A stretch of 64,000 bases of DNA from G965276765 sp965276825 (GCA_965276825.1 OZ255630.1:744001-808000), one strand, 5' to 3'. Shown: positions 52,158 to 60,276, numbered from the stretch's first letter. Translations and numbers: made by a program. The notes: generated from the letters alone by a model not told the origin.

Positions 52158-53057
52158 ATGGAGCAGCAGTGGGATCCGCGCAACCGCGACCTCGTGGTCA
52201 ACGTCGGCGGTCGACTCGGCCACCGCGACGACGTCGGGGTCAGCCCCTTCGACTCCGCGGTCCAGGGAGGTGACGCCGTCTGGGAGGGACTCCGGCTGTA
52301 CGAGGGCAGGATCTTCGCCCTCGACGAGCACCTCGACCGGCTCCGTCGCTCGGCGGTCGCCCTGGCGTTCACCACCGTCCCGAGCCGCCAGGAGATCACC
52401 GAGGAGATCCGCCGGACCCTCGCGGCCAACGCCATGACCGACGGGGTCCACATCCGGCTCACCCTCACCCGCGGCACCAAGATCACCAGTGGCATGGACC
52501 CGCGGCTCAACCGGTCGGGGCCCACCCTCATCGTGGTGGCCGAGCACAAGGCGCCGGTCTACGACCGCTCCGGGATCACCCTCGTCACCGCAAGTGTCCG
52601 GCGCCCGTCGCCCGACGTGCTCGACCCGAAGATCCACCACAACAACCTGCTCACCTCGATCCTCGCCAAGATCGAGGCCAACGCGGCGGGCGCCGACGAC
52701 GCGTTGCTGCTCGACCAGCGCGGCTTCGTGGCCGAGACCAACGCGACCCACGTGTTCCTCGTCACCGACGGCGTCGTCGCCACCCCGACGACCGTGGCCT
52801 GCCCGGAGGGGATCACCAGGGCCGCCGTCCTGCGCCTGGCGCGCGCCGACGGTCTCCCGACCGTCGAGGGGGACTTCTCCCGCGTGCAGCTCTACACGGC
52901 CGACGAGGTCTTCGTCACCGGGACCATGGGCGAGCTGGTCGGGGTGGTCCGCATCGACGGGCGGCCGATCGGCGACGGGGCCACCGGGCCGATGACCGAG
53001 GCGCTGAGCGAGCGCTACGCCGGGCTGACGGCCACCGAAGGGACGCCGGTCGTGTGA
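52158..53057 (+). CDS. Class IV PLP aminotransferase (branched-chain/D-amino acid aminotransferase-like)
   Basis: 299 aa. PLP lysine in DPKIHHNNLLTSILAK (family pattern K.HNNL); the strand SPFDSAVQGGDAVWEGLRLY and the Glu/Asn turn FVAETNATHVFLV fit the fold type IV. EVFVTGTMGELVGVVRIDG is the phosphate-binding end. It lies 9 bp after the sulfotransferase-like gene. Could make or use D- or branched-chain amino acids; the Gly-rich neighbours of peptide metabolism make D-amino acids an interesting option. Confidence 0.88.
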   Translation: MEQQWDPRNRDLVVNVGGRLGHRDDVGVSPFDSAVQGGDAVWEGLRLYEGRIFALDEHLDRLRRSAVALAFTTVPSRQEITEEIRRTLAANAMTDGVHIRLTLTRGTKITSGMDPRLNRSGPTLIVVAEHKAPVYDRSGITLVTASVRRPSPDVLDPKIHHNNLLTSILAKIEANAAGADDALLLDQRGFVAETNATHVFLVTDGVVATPTTVACPEGITRAAVLRLARADGLPTVEGDFSRVQLYTADEVFVTGTMGELVGVVRIDGRPIGDGATGPMTEALSERYAGLTATEGTPVV

Positions 53058-53089
53058 CCGCTGCTTCGGAGCCGGCACCGCCCCCCTCG

Positions 53090-53108
53090 ATTGTCGACAC
53101 TCGACTAT
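53090..53108. promoter_or_regulatory. Shared operator, site 4 (SDR promoter)
   Basis: ATTGTCG-ACACT-CGACTAT, a close match to the consensus ATTGTCG-N5-CGACAAT. A possible -10 element TATTCT (53105-53110) overlaps its right end and lies 7 bp before the ATG at 53118, which has no Shine-Dalgarno sequence. That spacing suggests a leaderless mRNA whose promoter is covered by the operator. Confidence 0.6.
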
Positions 53109-53117
53109 TCTGCGGCC

Positions 53118-53942
53118 ATGGACGTGAGCTACGACTTCGGCGGCCGGGTGGCCGTGGTGACCGGCGCAGGGCGCGGCGTGGGGCGCAGCATCGTGGGCGC
53201 CCTGGTCGCCGCAGGGGCCCGGGTCGTGGCCGCCGACCGCGACGCCGACGGCCTGGTCGAGACGGCCGCCGCCCACGGCGATGCCGTCGTCACCGTCGTG
53301 GCCGACATCGCCACGCCCGAAGGCGCCCAGCGCATCGTGTCGAGCGCGCCCGAGCACTTCGGCTCGCTCGACATCTGCGTCAACAACGCCGCGGTGGCCC
53401 CCCACGCCTCCCTCCTCGAGGAGCGCGTCGAGGTGTGGGACACCGTCTACGCCGTCAACTGCCGCGGCACGTTCCTGATGACCCAGGCCGCCGGGCGGCT
53501 CATGATCCACCAGGGCCGCGGCGGGCGGATCGTCAACTTCTCCTCCGGGGTCTCGAGTCGCGGGTCGGCCGGCGCCGCCGCCTACGCCAGCAGCCGGGCC
53601 GCGACCGAGAGCTTCTCGCGGGTGGCGGCGGTCGAGCTCGCTCCCCACGACATCCTCGTCAACTGCATCAGCCCGGGTCTGATCGACACCCAGCCCAAGC
53701 CGCTGCCGCCCGGCATGGCCGAGAGCCTCGGCCGGCGGATCCCTGCCCTCCCCCTGGCCCGCCCGGGACGGCCCGAGGAGGTCGCCGACCTCGTCCTCTG
53801 GCTCAGCTCCGAAGGATCGACCTACGTCACCGGCGCGGTGCACGCCGTCGACGGCGGTGCCGGGATCGGCACGCGGGCCGGCGCGCCGATCGTCGACGAG
53901 GACGTCCGCTACGACTGGGTCACCGGGCGGCAGCGCCCGTGA
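53118..53942 (+). CDS. SDR-family oxidoreductase with altered catalytic Lys
   Basis: 274 aa from the ATG at 53118. Cofactor loop TGAGRGVG at 15-22, NNAAV, Ser in VNFSSG. The catalytic tetrad position that should be YxxxK is Y156-A-S-S-R160, so the lysine is an arginine. FabG-like SDRs need this Lys for cofactor binding and proton relay, so activity may be reduced or altered. Its promoter carries operator site 4. The VOC gene overlaps its stop (GTGA). Confidence 0.85.
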   Translation: MDVSYDFGGRVAVVTGAGRGVGRSIVGALVAAGARVVAADRDADGLVETAAAHGDAVVTVVADIATPEGAQRIVSSAPEHFGSLDICVNNAAVAPHASLLEERVEVWDTVYAVNCRGTFLMTQAAGRLMIHQGRGGRIVNFSSGVSSRGSAGAAAYASSRAATESFSRVAAVELAPHDILVNCISPGLIDTQPKPLPPGMAESLGRRIPALPLARPGRPEEVADLVLWLSSEGSTYVTGAVHAVDGGAGIGTRAGAPIVDEDVRYDWVTGRQRP

Positions 53943-54358
53943 GCCGGATCCCCCGCTTCCACCTGGCCGTCGCGGTCGACGACCTCGACGCCGCCCGCGC
54001 CTTCTACGGGGACGTCCTCGGCTGCGCGCCCGGTCGCTCCACCGAGAGCTGGGCCGACTGGAACCTCCACGGCCACCAGCTGGTCACCCATCTCACCGCC
54101 GGAAAGGCGGAGTCGGCCAGCAACCCCGTCGACGACCACGACGTGCCCGTTCCCCACTTCGGTCTCATCCTGGAGATCCCCGAGTTCCACCGCCTGGCCG
54201 ACCGGCTCCGCGCCGTCGGCACGGCCTTCGTGGTCGAGCCGTACCTGCGCTTCGCCGGGCTCCCGGGCGAGCAGTGGACCATGTTCCTCCGCGATCCGGC
54301 CGGCAATGCCCTCGAGCTCAAGGCCTTCGCCGACGACGGCCAGATCTTCGCCACCTGA
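53939..54358 (+). CDS. VOC-family (glyoxalase-like) protein
   Basis: 139 aa, GTG at 53939 overlapping the SDR stop. Two beta-alpha-beta-beta-beta units: FHLAVAVDDLDAARAFYGDVLG at the start (metal His) and MFLRDPAGNALELKAFAD at the end (metal Glu), with HFGLILEIPEF between. Size and motifs fit a small isomerase, lyase or dioxygenase-like VOC enzyme, or a resistance protein. Substrate unknown. Confidence 0.85.
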   Translation: MSRIPRFHLAVAVDDLDAARAFYGDVLGCAPGRSTESWADWNLHGHQLVTHLTAGKAESASNPVDDHDVPVPHFGLILEIPEFHRLADRLRAVGTAFVVEPYLRFAGLPGEQWTMFLRDPAGNALELKAFADDGQIFAT

Positions 54359-54413
54359 TCGCCGGGCCGGCCCTCCGGATTCGTCCGGGCCGCCAACGGG
54401 TACCCGCAGACCG

Positions 54414-55139
54414 ATGTCCGTGCGCCCCGACCCGTCCGCGCCGGGCACTCCCGAGTGGCGGTGGGTCGAGTGCGGACTGCTCGACGGGCCGGCGAGACTG
54501 GTGCCCGGCGCGCCACCTTCGGGCCGCGTGGTGGTCGTCGCCCCCCACCCCGACGACGAGATCCTCGGCGCCGGGGGCACGCTCGCACTGCTCGCCGCCG
54601 CCGGAGCCAGGATCGACCTGGTGGCGGTGACCGACGGCGAGGGCAGCCATGCTGGACGCGGTGAGGAGCTGATCGTGACGCGACCGGCCGAGTCGCTCGC
54701 GGCCGCCTGCCGGCTCCGGGTGCACTACGGCGCAGTCACCCGTCTGCGACAGCCCGACGGGGAGGTGGATCGCGGCGTCGTGGAGGATCGGCTCGGGTCG
54801 CTCGTCTCGCGTGGCGACCTGGTGCTCGCGCCCTGGTGGCGCGACGGGCACCCCGACCACGACGCCACCGGCGCGGCCGCGACCGAGGCGGCGGCCGGGA
54901 CCGGCGCGCAGCTCCTCCACTATCTGGTCTGGGCCTGGCACTGGTCCGAGCCCGACGACGGCGTGATCCCCTGGTCGCGCACCGTCCGTGTCGACCTCGG
55001 CGCCGAGCTGCACGCCCGCAAGGCCGACGCCGTGGCCTGCTTCGAGACCCAGCTCGCCGGCCCCGATCCGATCCTGCCCGCCCACGTCCTGGCGCGTCTC
55101 CTGCGTCCCTTCGAGATCCTGGTGGGCGCGGCCCGGTGA
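54414..55139 (+). CDS. PIG-L (LmbE-like) family N-deacetylase
   Basis: 241 aa from the ATG at 54414. Zinc motif PHPDDEILGAGG near residue 44 and a second metal motif DGHPDHDATG give a full PIG-L site. The family deacetylates GlcNAc-type sugars (MshB, PIG-L, BshB). It opens a four-gene cassette with a methyltransferase, an acyl-CoA-dehydrogenase-like protein and a glycosyltransferase, not a mycothiol operon. Product therefore likely a different amino-sugar conjugate. Confidence 0.9.
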   Translation: MSVRPDPSAPGTPEWRWVECGLLDGPARLVPGAPPSGRVVVVAPHPDDEILGAGGTLALLAAAGARIDLVAVTDGEGSHAGRGEELIVTRPAESLAAACRLRVHYGAVTRLRQPDGEVDRGVVEDRLGSLVSRGDLVLAPWWRDGHPDHDATGAAATEAAAGTGAQLLHYLVWAWHWSEPDDGVIPWSRTVRVDLGAELHARKADAVACFETQLAGPDPILPAHVLARLLRPFEILVGAAR

Positions 55140-55203
55140 GCACGCCGTGCGAACCGACCAGCGGAGCAGCCTGCTCACGGGCGCACTCGGAGAAGGCGCC
55201 CGA

Positions 55204-55800
55204 GTGAGCCTCCCGGCGCGGTACTTCGATCACCTCTACGCCGGCGACCCGGACCCGTGGGGGTTCCGCACCCGGCCCTACGAGGAGCGCAAGCGGGCCC
55301 TGACCCTGGCCGCGCTGCCCGAGGCCCGCTACGGTTCCATCTTCGAGCCCGGCTGCTCGATCGGCCTGCTCACGTCCCTGCTGGCGACGCGAGCCGACGT
55401 CGTGGTGGCCATGGACGTGGCGTCGTCGTCGATCGACGCCGCGGCGCGCGCCGCGCCCGACAACGTCTCGCTGCTCTGCGGCGCGGTGCCGGCCGACTGG
55501 CCGGAGGGGACCTTCGACCTGGTCGTGATCTCCGAGATCGGCTATTACCTGGACCGCCGCGACTGCCAGCAGCTGGCCGACCTGGCCTTCGGCGCCGGCA
55601 CCGATGTCGTGGCCGTGCACTGGCGTCACCCGGTGGAGGACTACCCCCTCTCGGGTGACGAGGTGCACGCCATCCTGGCGGAGGGCGCCGAGCGCGGGGG
55701 AGCCAGGCGGCTGGTCGCCCACGTCGAGGACGACCTCCTGCTCGACGTGTGGAGCCGCGACGGGCGTTCGGTCGCGACTCGCACCGGGCTCGCCGGATGA
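55204..55800 (+). CDS. SAM-dependent methyltransferase, NodS-like
   Basis: 198 aa from the GTG at 55204; a GTG at 55147, 7 bp after the PIG-L stop, is an in-frame alternative giving 217 aa. YFDHLYAGDPDPWGFRTRPY matches the NodS/NodS-like N-terminus, and IFEPGCSIGLLTSLLA is the SAM motif I. NodS N-methylates a chito-oligosaccharide amine freed by NodB; by analogy this enzyme could methylate the amine exposed by the preceding deacetylase. The acyl-CoA-dehydrogenase-like gene overlaps its stop. Confidence 0.85.
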   Translation: MSLPARYFDHLYAGDPDPWGFRTRPYEERKRALTLAALPEARYGSIFEPGCSIGLLTSLLATRADVVVAMDVASSSIDAAARAAPDNVSLLCGAVPADWPEGTFDLVVISEIGYYLDRRDCQQLADLAFGAGTDVVAVHWRHPVEDYPLSGDEVHAILAEGAERGGARRLVAHVEDDLLLDVWSRDGRSVATRTGLAG

Positions 55801-56765
55801 GCCTCCGGCTGCTGGATGTGGATGCGAAGGCCCTCGTCGCCGGGGCCGCGGCCGCAGCCGCCTCGGTCGACGACGCCATCGGCTTCGCGCGGCGCGTCGC
55901 CTCCCGGCTCCCGCTGCCAGGTGAAGGAGACACGATCGGTCGCTGGGACGCCCTGGCGGTGATCTCGTCGGTCGACGTCGCCGTCGGGCGGATCGTCGAG
56001 ACCCACACCGATGCCGTGGCCATCCTCTCCGAGGCGGGAGAGGACACGCCGGGTGGGAGCTGGGGCGTCTTCGCCGCCGAGGGCGCAGGCACGAGCCTCG
56101 AGGCGACCCGGGCATGCGGCGAGTGGAGCCTGCAGGGGACCAAGCCGTGGTGCTCGCTCGCCGGCACGCTCGACCACGCCCTCGTGACCGCCGCCGTCCC
56201 CGGCGGGCGCCGCCTCTTCGCCGTCGACCTGCACCAGTCGTCGATCGACGTGGTGGCCGCCGAGCGGTGGGTGGCCAGGGGGTTGGCGTCGGTGCCGAGC
56301 ACGCCGGTGCACTTCCACGGCGCCCCGGCGCGACCGGTCGGCGGCGTCGGCTGGTACCTGGACCGACCGGGCTTCGCGCGTGGGGGCATCGGCGTGGCCG
56401 CCTGCTGGTTCGGCGGAGCGGTGGCGCTGCGCGACCGCCTGGTCGACCAGGCGCGTGACGACGATCTCGGCCTGCTCGGAGCGGGCCGGGCCGATCTTGC
56501 CGGCTTCGCGGCCAGGAGCGCCCTGCTCGACGCGGCCGCCGTGGTCGACGCCGGCGCGGACGACCAGGTGCTGATGCTGAGGACCAGGGCCATCGTCGCC
56601 GCCGCCGGCGCTGCCGTCCTCGACGCGTCCGACTCGACGCTCGGTCCCGCCCCCCTCTGCTTCGACGAGGACCATGCCAGGCGCGTCGCCGACCTGCGGG
56701 CCTACCTCGGCCAGCATCACGGTGACCGCGACCTCGTCGCCCTGGCCCGTCAGCTCCGGGCGTGA
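55797..56765 (+). CDS. Acyl-CoA-dehydrogenase-like protein
   Basis: 322 aa from the ATG at 55797 (ATGA overlap). The middle beta domain is recognisable (GGSWGVFAAEGAG, LQGTKPWCSLAGTLDHALVTA), and the C-terminal helical domain is present. It is shorter than a typical acyl-CoA dehydrogenase (380-400 aa): the N-terminal helices are reduced and the usual catalytic Glu is not evident. It may modify an acyl group, or act as a binding or oxidising partner in the cassette. Confidence 0.72.
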   Translation: MSLRLLDVDAKALVAGAAAAAASVDDAIGFARRVASRLPLPGEGDTIGRWDALAVISSVDVAVGRIVETHTDAVAILSEAGEDTPGGSWGVFAAEGAGTSLEATRACGEWSLQGTKPWCSLAGTLDHALVTAAVPGGRRLFAVDLHQSSIDVVAAERWVARGLASVPSTPVHFHGAPARPVGGVGWYLDRPGFARGGIGVAACWFGGAVALRDRLVDQARDDDLGLLGAGRADLAGFAARSALLDAAAVVDAGADDQVLMLRTRAIVAAAGAAVLDASDSTLGPAPLCFDEDHARRVADLRAYLGQHHGDRDLVALARQLRA

Positions 56766-57487
56766 GGACCGCCGCGCCGCCGGCCAGGCCGCCCGTGTCC
56801 GGGGTCGTGGTCGTGGTTCCTGCGTCGGACGAGGAGCACGAGATCCGCGACTGCCTCGAGGCCGTGGCCGTCGCGCGGGGTGCCTGTCGTGTCCCCACCA
56901 CCTGCGTCGTGGTGCTCGACCGCTGTCGGGACCGCACCGCCGCGGTCGTCGCCGACCTTGCCGGCGTCGAGGTGGTCCACGGCGACTGGGCCTGCGTGGG
57001 CCGGGCCAGGCGCGCCGGCGTGCAGCGGGCCCTGGCCATGGCGTCCGCCGCACCCCCCTCGCTGTGGCTGGCCCACACCGACGGCGACTCACGCCCGCCC
57101 CCCGACTGGCTCTCCACCATGGTCCACCTGGCGGATGCCGGCGCCGACGTCGTCTGCGGCACCGTCACCCCCAGGATCGCCGACCCCTGGCTGGCCGACC
57201 GGTGGGCCTCCGGCTACGAGGGCCGGGACGGGCACGGCCATGTCCACGGCGCCAACCTGGGCACCAGGGCCAGCAGCTACCTCCGCGTCGGCGGCTTCCC
57301 TCCGGTCGAGACGGGAGAGGACGTCGGCCTCGTCGCCGCCGCCTGCGCCGGTCGGCTGCCGATCGCCTGGACCGGCCGCATCCCCGTGTCGACCAGCGGA
57401 CGTGTCCACGGCCGGGCGCCCGCGGGGATGGCGGCCGACATCCGCGAGCTCGCCGCCGCCGGGCGCGAGACCGAGGTGGCCGGCTAG
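56762..57487 (+). CDS. Family 2 glycosyltransferase
   Basis: 241 aa from the GTG at 56762 (GTGA overlap). GT-A fold: VVVVVPASDEEHEIRDCLEAV at the start, the metal-binding DGDS after LAHT, and GRDGHGHVHGANLGTRASSY, VGGFPPVETGEDVGL with the ED base. No membrane helices, so soluble or peripheral. It is last in the PIG-L/NodS-like/dehydrogenase cassette, and its TAG stop overlaps the opposite-strand stop of the HAD gene (CTAG). Confidence 0.87.
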   Translation: MRTAAPPARPPVSGVVVVVPASDEEHEIRDCLEAVAVARGACRVPTTCVVVLDRCRDRTAAVVADLAGVEVVHGDWACVGRARRAGVQRALAMASAAPPSLWLAHTDGDSRPPPDWLSTMVHLADAGADVVCGTVTPRIADPWLADRWASGYEGRDGHGHVHGANLGTRASSYLRVGGFPPVETGEDVGLVAAACAGRLPIAWTGRIPVSTSGRVHGRAPAGMAADIRELAAAGRETEVAG

Positions 57488-58158
57488 GAAAGCAGGTGGG
57501 CGACCGGGCTGGTCCTGATCTGCGCGGCGAGCTCGGCGACGTCGCGGTACACCACGAGCGCCCCCTCCTCGCGCAGCTCGTGGCTGGAGAAGCCGCCGGT
57601 CTCCACCCCGATGCAGCCGATCCCGGCGGCGCGAGCCGCCCGCACGTCCCAGACGCTGTCGCCGACCGCGACGGTTCGTCCTGCGTCGAGGCCCCCGGCG
57701 CGGATGGCGGCGAGGAACACGTCGGGGTGGGGCTTGGACGCCTCCACGTCGTCGGCACCGACGATCGTGTCGAACGAGGCGCGCCCCCCGAGCGGGGCGG
57801 TGGCGGCGTCGATCTCGTCGTCGGGCGCTGAGGTGGCCAGGACCCGCGCCACACCGAGCCGGTCGAGGACCTCGAGCAGGTCGTTGGCTCCCGGCAGGGC
57901 CACGCACTCGCCGACCAGCTCGGCGTAGCGGGCCGCTCTGGCCTCGGAGGCACCGGGCACGTCCCGGCCGACCAGCTCCTCGGTCAGCTGGTCTCCACCC
58001 ATGCCGACCAGGCGGTGCACGGCGTTGCTGGTCACCGGGACCCCGCACGCCCTGAGGGCCCGGACCCATGCCAGGGCGTGGAGGTAGTTGGTGTCGACGA
58101 GGGTGCCGTCGAGGTCGAGCAGCACGCCGGCGCGCGCCCCGTCGTTGCGCTCAGGCAC
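57484..58158 (-). CDS. HAD-family hydrolase (beta-phosphoglucomutase/phosphatase-like)
   Basis: 224 aa from the GTG at 58158. Motif I LLDLDGTLVDTNYLHA with both Asp, motif II LATSAPDDE, motif III Lys in ASKPHPDVF, motif IV VAVGDSVWDVRAARAAG. Subclass I cap inserted after motif I. Probable phosphatase of sugar phosphates or phosphoglycolate. Overlaps the end of the SRPBCC gene by 8 bp. Alternative upstream starts run into that gene and lack family sequence. Confidence 0.87.
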   Translation of the reverse strand: MPERNDGARAGVLLDLDGTLVDTNYLHALAWVRALRACGVPVTSNAVHRLVGMGGDQLTEELVGRDVPGASEARAARYAELVGECVALPGANDLLEVLDRLGVARVLATSAPDDEIDAATAPLGGRASFDTIVGADDVEASKPHPDVFLAAIRAGGLDAGRTVAVGDSVWDVRAARAAGIGCIGVETGGFSSHELREEGALVVYRDVAELAAQIRTSPVAHLLS

Positions 58159-58612
58159 CAGGGCGGTCCACCTGCTGACGCCACGAACCCGACGCAGCGC
58201 CCTCGGACTCGATGAAGGCCTTGAACCGCTCGAGGTCGGAGGTGGCCTGGTGCCCCACCACACCGACCTTGTCGGCCACGTTCTCGACCACGCCTTCGGG
58301 GTCGGTCTCGAGCTGGAGCATCAGGCGGGTCGTGGTGTCGTCGATGCGGTGGAAGGTCACGACGCCGGCGTGGGTCGGGCCGCTCGTCGAGGTCCACGCC
58401 ACCCGCTCGTCGGGGAGCTGCTCGGTGATGGTGGCGTCGAAGGTCCGGGTGACGCCGGCGATCTTGATCGTCCACCGGGTGTGGGTGTCGTCGAGCTGCT
58501 CGACGCGCTCGACCCCGTTCATGAACTGGGGGAACGAGGCAAACTGGGTCCACTGGTCGTACGCCGTGCGGATCGGAACGTGCACATCGGTCGACGTCTC
58601 GGTCTTGCTCAT
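58151..58612 (-). CDS. SRPBCC (polyketide cyclase/START-like) family protein
   Basis: 153 aa from the ATG at 58612 with GAGGAG upstream. TSTDVHVPIRTAYDQWTQFA and FPQFMNGVERVEQLDDTHTR are typical of the SRPBCC hydrophobic-cavity fold; the middle WTIKIAGVTRTFDATITEQ and WTSTSGPTHAGVVTFHRID continue it. Such proteins bind lipids or small hydrophobic compounds; in actinobacteria they are common stress-linked proteins. No catalytic residues are assigned. Confidence 0.85.
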   Translation of the reverse strand: MSKTETSTDVHVPIRTAYDQWTQFASFPQFMNGVERVEQLDDTHTRWTIKIAGVTRTFDATITEQLPDERVAWTSTSGPTHAGVVTFHRIDDTTTRLMLQLETDPEGVVENVADKVGVVGHQATSDLERFKAFIESEGAASGSWRQQVDRPGA

Positions 58613-58722
58613 GGTCTGGCTCCTCGGGGGACGCACGGCGCCGCGGTCGTCGAGGCGCCCACACATCGATACCCGGGGGAAGCGCATCCAAGCGTCAGGG
58701 TCGGGACGAGGCGTGGCGCACG

Positions 58723-59430
58723 TCAGCCCCGTAGATCCTCCCGCAGCCTGACGAAGAGGCGGTCGAGGAGTCGGGACACGTGCATCTGGCTGACGCCGAG
58801 CTCGGCGGCGATCCTGCGCTGCGGCCAGTCGTCGACGAAGCGCAGGGCCAGCACACGCCGCTCCTCGTCGTCGAGTCGGGCCATGGCCGCGACCAGCCCG
58901 ACCCGGTCGATGGCGTGCTCGAAGCCGCCTTCGTCGCTCGGCAGGCGGTCGCGCCTGGCCCCCGACAGGGCCTCGATCGAGGCCGGCCGGTAGTTGTCGC
59001 CCGCCTCCATGGCATCGATCACGTCCTCGGTGCTGCAGCCCAGGCGCTCGGCGATGGCGGCGACGGTCGGCACCGCTCCCTGCTCGTGGGCCAGGGCGTC
59101 GCGCTCGGCGACGACCTGCAGGTACCGGTCCTGGGTGGACCTCGGCACCCGCATCGTCCAGGCCCGGTCCCGGAAGTGCCGCTTGAGCTCGCCGAGGATG
59201 CTCGGTGTGGCGTAGCCCGCGAAGGGCACCCCCCGGGTGGAGTCGAAACGTCGGGCCGCCTTGACCAGGGCGAGCATGGCCACCTGCTCCAGGTCCTCGA
59301 CCGGCTCTCCCCTTCGGGCGTACCTCGACGCCAGAGCCCTGGCCAGGCCCAGGTGACCCTCGACCAGCGCGGCGACCTCGTGTCGGAGCCGGGGACAGTC
59401 GGCCAGCTCCTGCTCGACGGGACCCTGCAC
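58723..59430 (-). CDS. SigB/SigF/SigG-type RNA polymerase sigma factor
   Basis: 235 aa. Region 2: EDLEQVAMLALVKAARRFDS with GYATPSILGELKRHFRD; region 3: VPRSTQDRYLQVVAERD and VPTVAAIAERLGCSTEDV; region 4: ERRVLALRFVDDWPQRRIAA with a VSQMHVSRLL helix-turn-helix. No anti-sigma factor or anti-anti-sigma gene is adjacent. It is divergent from a GAF-ANTAR protein, and the neighbouring SRPBCC, PfpI-like and GlsB genes are typical general-stress genes, so it probably governs a stress response. Confidence 0.9.
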   Translation of the reverse strand: MQGPVEQELADCPRLRHEVAALVEGHLGLARALASRYARRGEPVEDLEQVAMLALVKAARRFDSTRGVPFAGYATPSILGELKRHFRDRAWTMRVPRSTQDRYLQVVAERDALAHEQGAVPTVAAIAERLGCSTEDVIDAMEAGDNYRPASIEALSGARRDRLPSDEGGFEHAIDRVGLVAAMARLDDEERRVLALRFVDDWPQRRIAAELGVSQMHVSRLLDRLFVRLREDLRG

Positions 59431-59553
59431 GCTGCGCAGGCTACGACCGCACGGCCCCGGAGCGGCGCCCGGTCCGACTCGCTAGGTTGCGCTGGCATCG
59501 AGCCAGGTGGGGCCCGTCCGGGGCCCGGTCGCAGCACTGAGAGAGGGCGAACG

Positions 59554-60276
59554 TTGCACGCAGCAGGGGCAGGCGGGACCGACCGCTCGGAGGCGCTCGA
59601 CGCCTCGACCGTCCAGGTCGGCGTCCAGCTGGCCAGGGCGCTCCACGTGGAGGGGGGAACCCTCGAGGAGACCCTCGACGCCATCATCGCGAAGGCCATC
59701 GAGGTGGTCGGCCCCGCGACCTGGGCGGGCATCATCCTGGTGGAGGACGGCACGCTGGTGCCCAAGGCGACCGTCGGCGATCCGCCCACCGAGCTCGATC
59801 TGCTCCAGCAGCGTGAGGGGGAGGGGCCGTGCCTGGAGGCGGCCAGGGCCCAGCGGATGGTCGTCGTGGCGGACACGGCGTCGGACCCGCGTTGGCCGCA
59901 CTTCGCCCAGCTGGCCGTCGAGCTCGGGGCGCGCGCCGTGCTGTGCGCGCCGCTGTGGGTCGACGACCGCACCCTCGGGACCCTCAGCCTCTACAGCGCC
60001 GAGGTCGATCCCTTCTCGGTCCTCGACCTCCACGTGACCGAGCTGCTCACCACGCATGCCGCCCTGGCTCTCGGCAACGCGCAGCACGTCGACCACCTCC
60101 GCGTCGCCCTCGTCAACCGTGACGTGATCGGCCAGGGCAAGGGGATCCTGATGGAGCGCCACCGGCTGACCGCCGACGATGCCTTCCGCCGCCTGGTCGC
60201 GGCGTCGCAGCGGACCAACACGAAGCTGGTCGACGTGGCCAGGCGACTGGCCGACACCGGGCTGCTCGAACCCTGA
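59554..60276 (+). CDS. GAF-ANTAR domain protein
   Basis: 240 aa from the TTG at 59554, with GAGAGGG upstream; no ATG or GTG is in frame nearby. The GAF domain (about 25-165) has WAGIILVEDGTLVPKATVGD and FSVLDLHVTELLTTHAALAL. The C-terminal ANTAR domain (about 180-240) has NRDVIGQGKGILMERHRLTA and DDAFRRLVAASQRTNTKL, the RNA-binding antitermination module. Presumably a signal-responsive antiterminator; targets unknown. Divergent from the sigma factor. Confidence 0.9.
   Translation: MHAAGAGGTDRSEALDASTVQVGVQLARALHVEGGTLEETLDAIIAKAIEVVGPATWAGIILVEDGTLVPKATVGDPPTELDLLQQREGEGPCLEAARAQRMVVVADTASDPRWPHFAQLAVELGARAVLCAPLWVDDRTLGTLSLYSAEVDPFSVLDLHVTELLTTHAALALGNAQHVDHLRVALVNRDVIGQGKGILMERHRLTADDAFRRLVAASQRTNTKLVDVARRLADTGLLEP

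Noticed and set aside
54736..57168. 810-codon minus-strand open frame across the PIG-L cassette
   Set aside because: Arg/Pro/Ala-rich antisense frame without family motifs; the plus strand carries four recognisable coupled genes.
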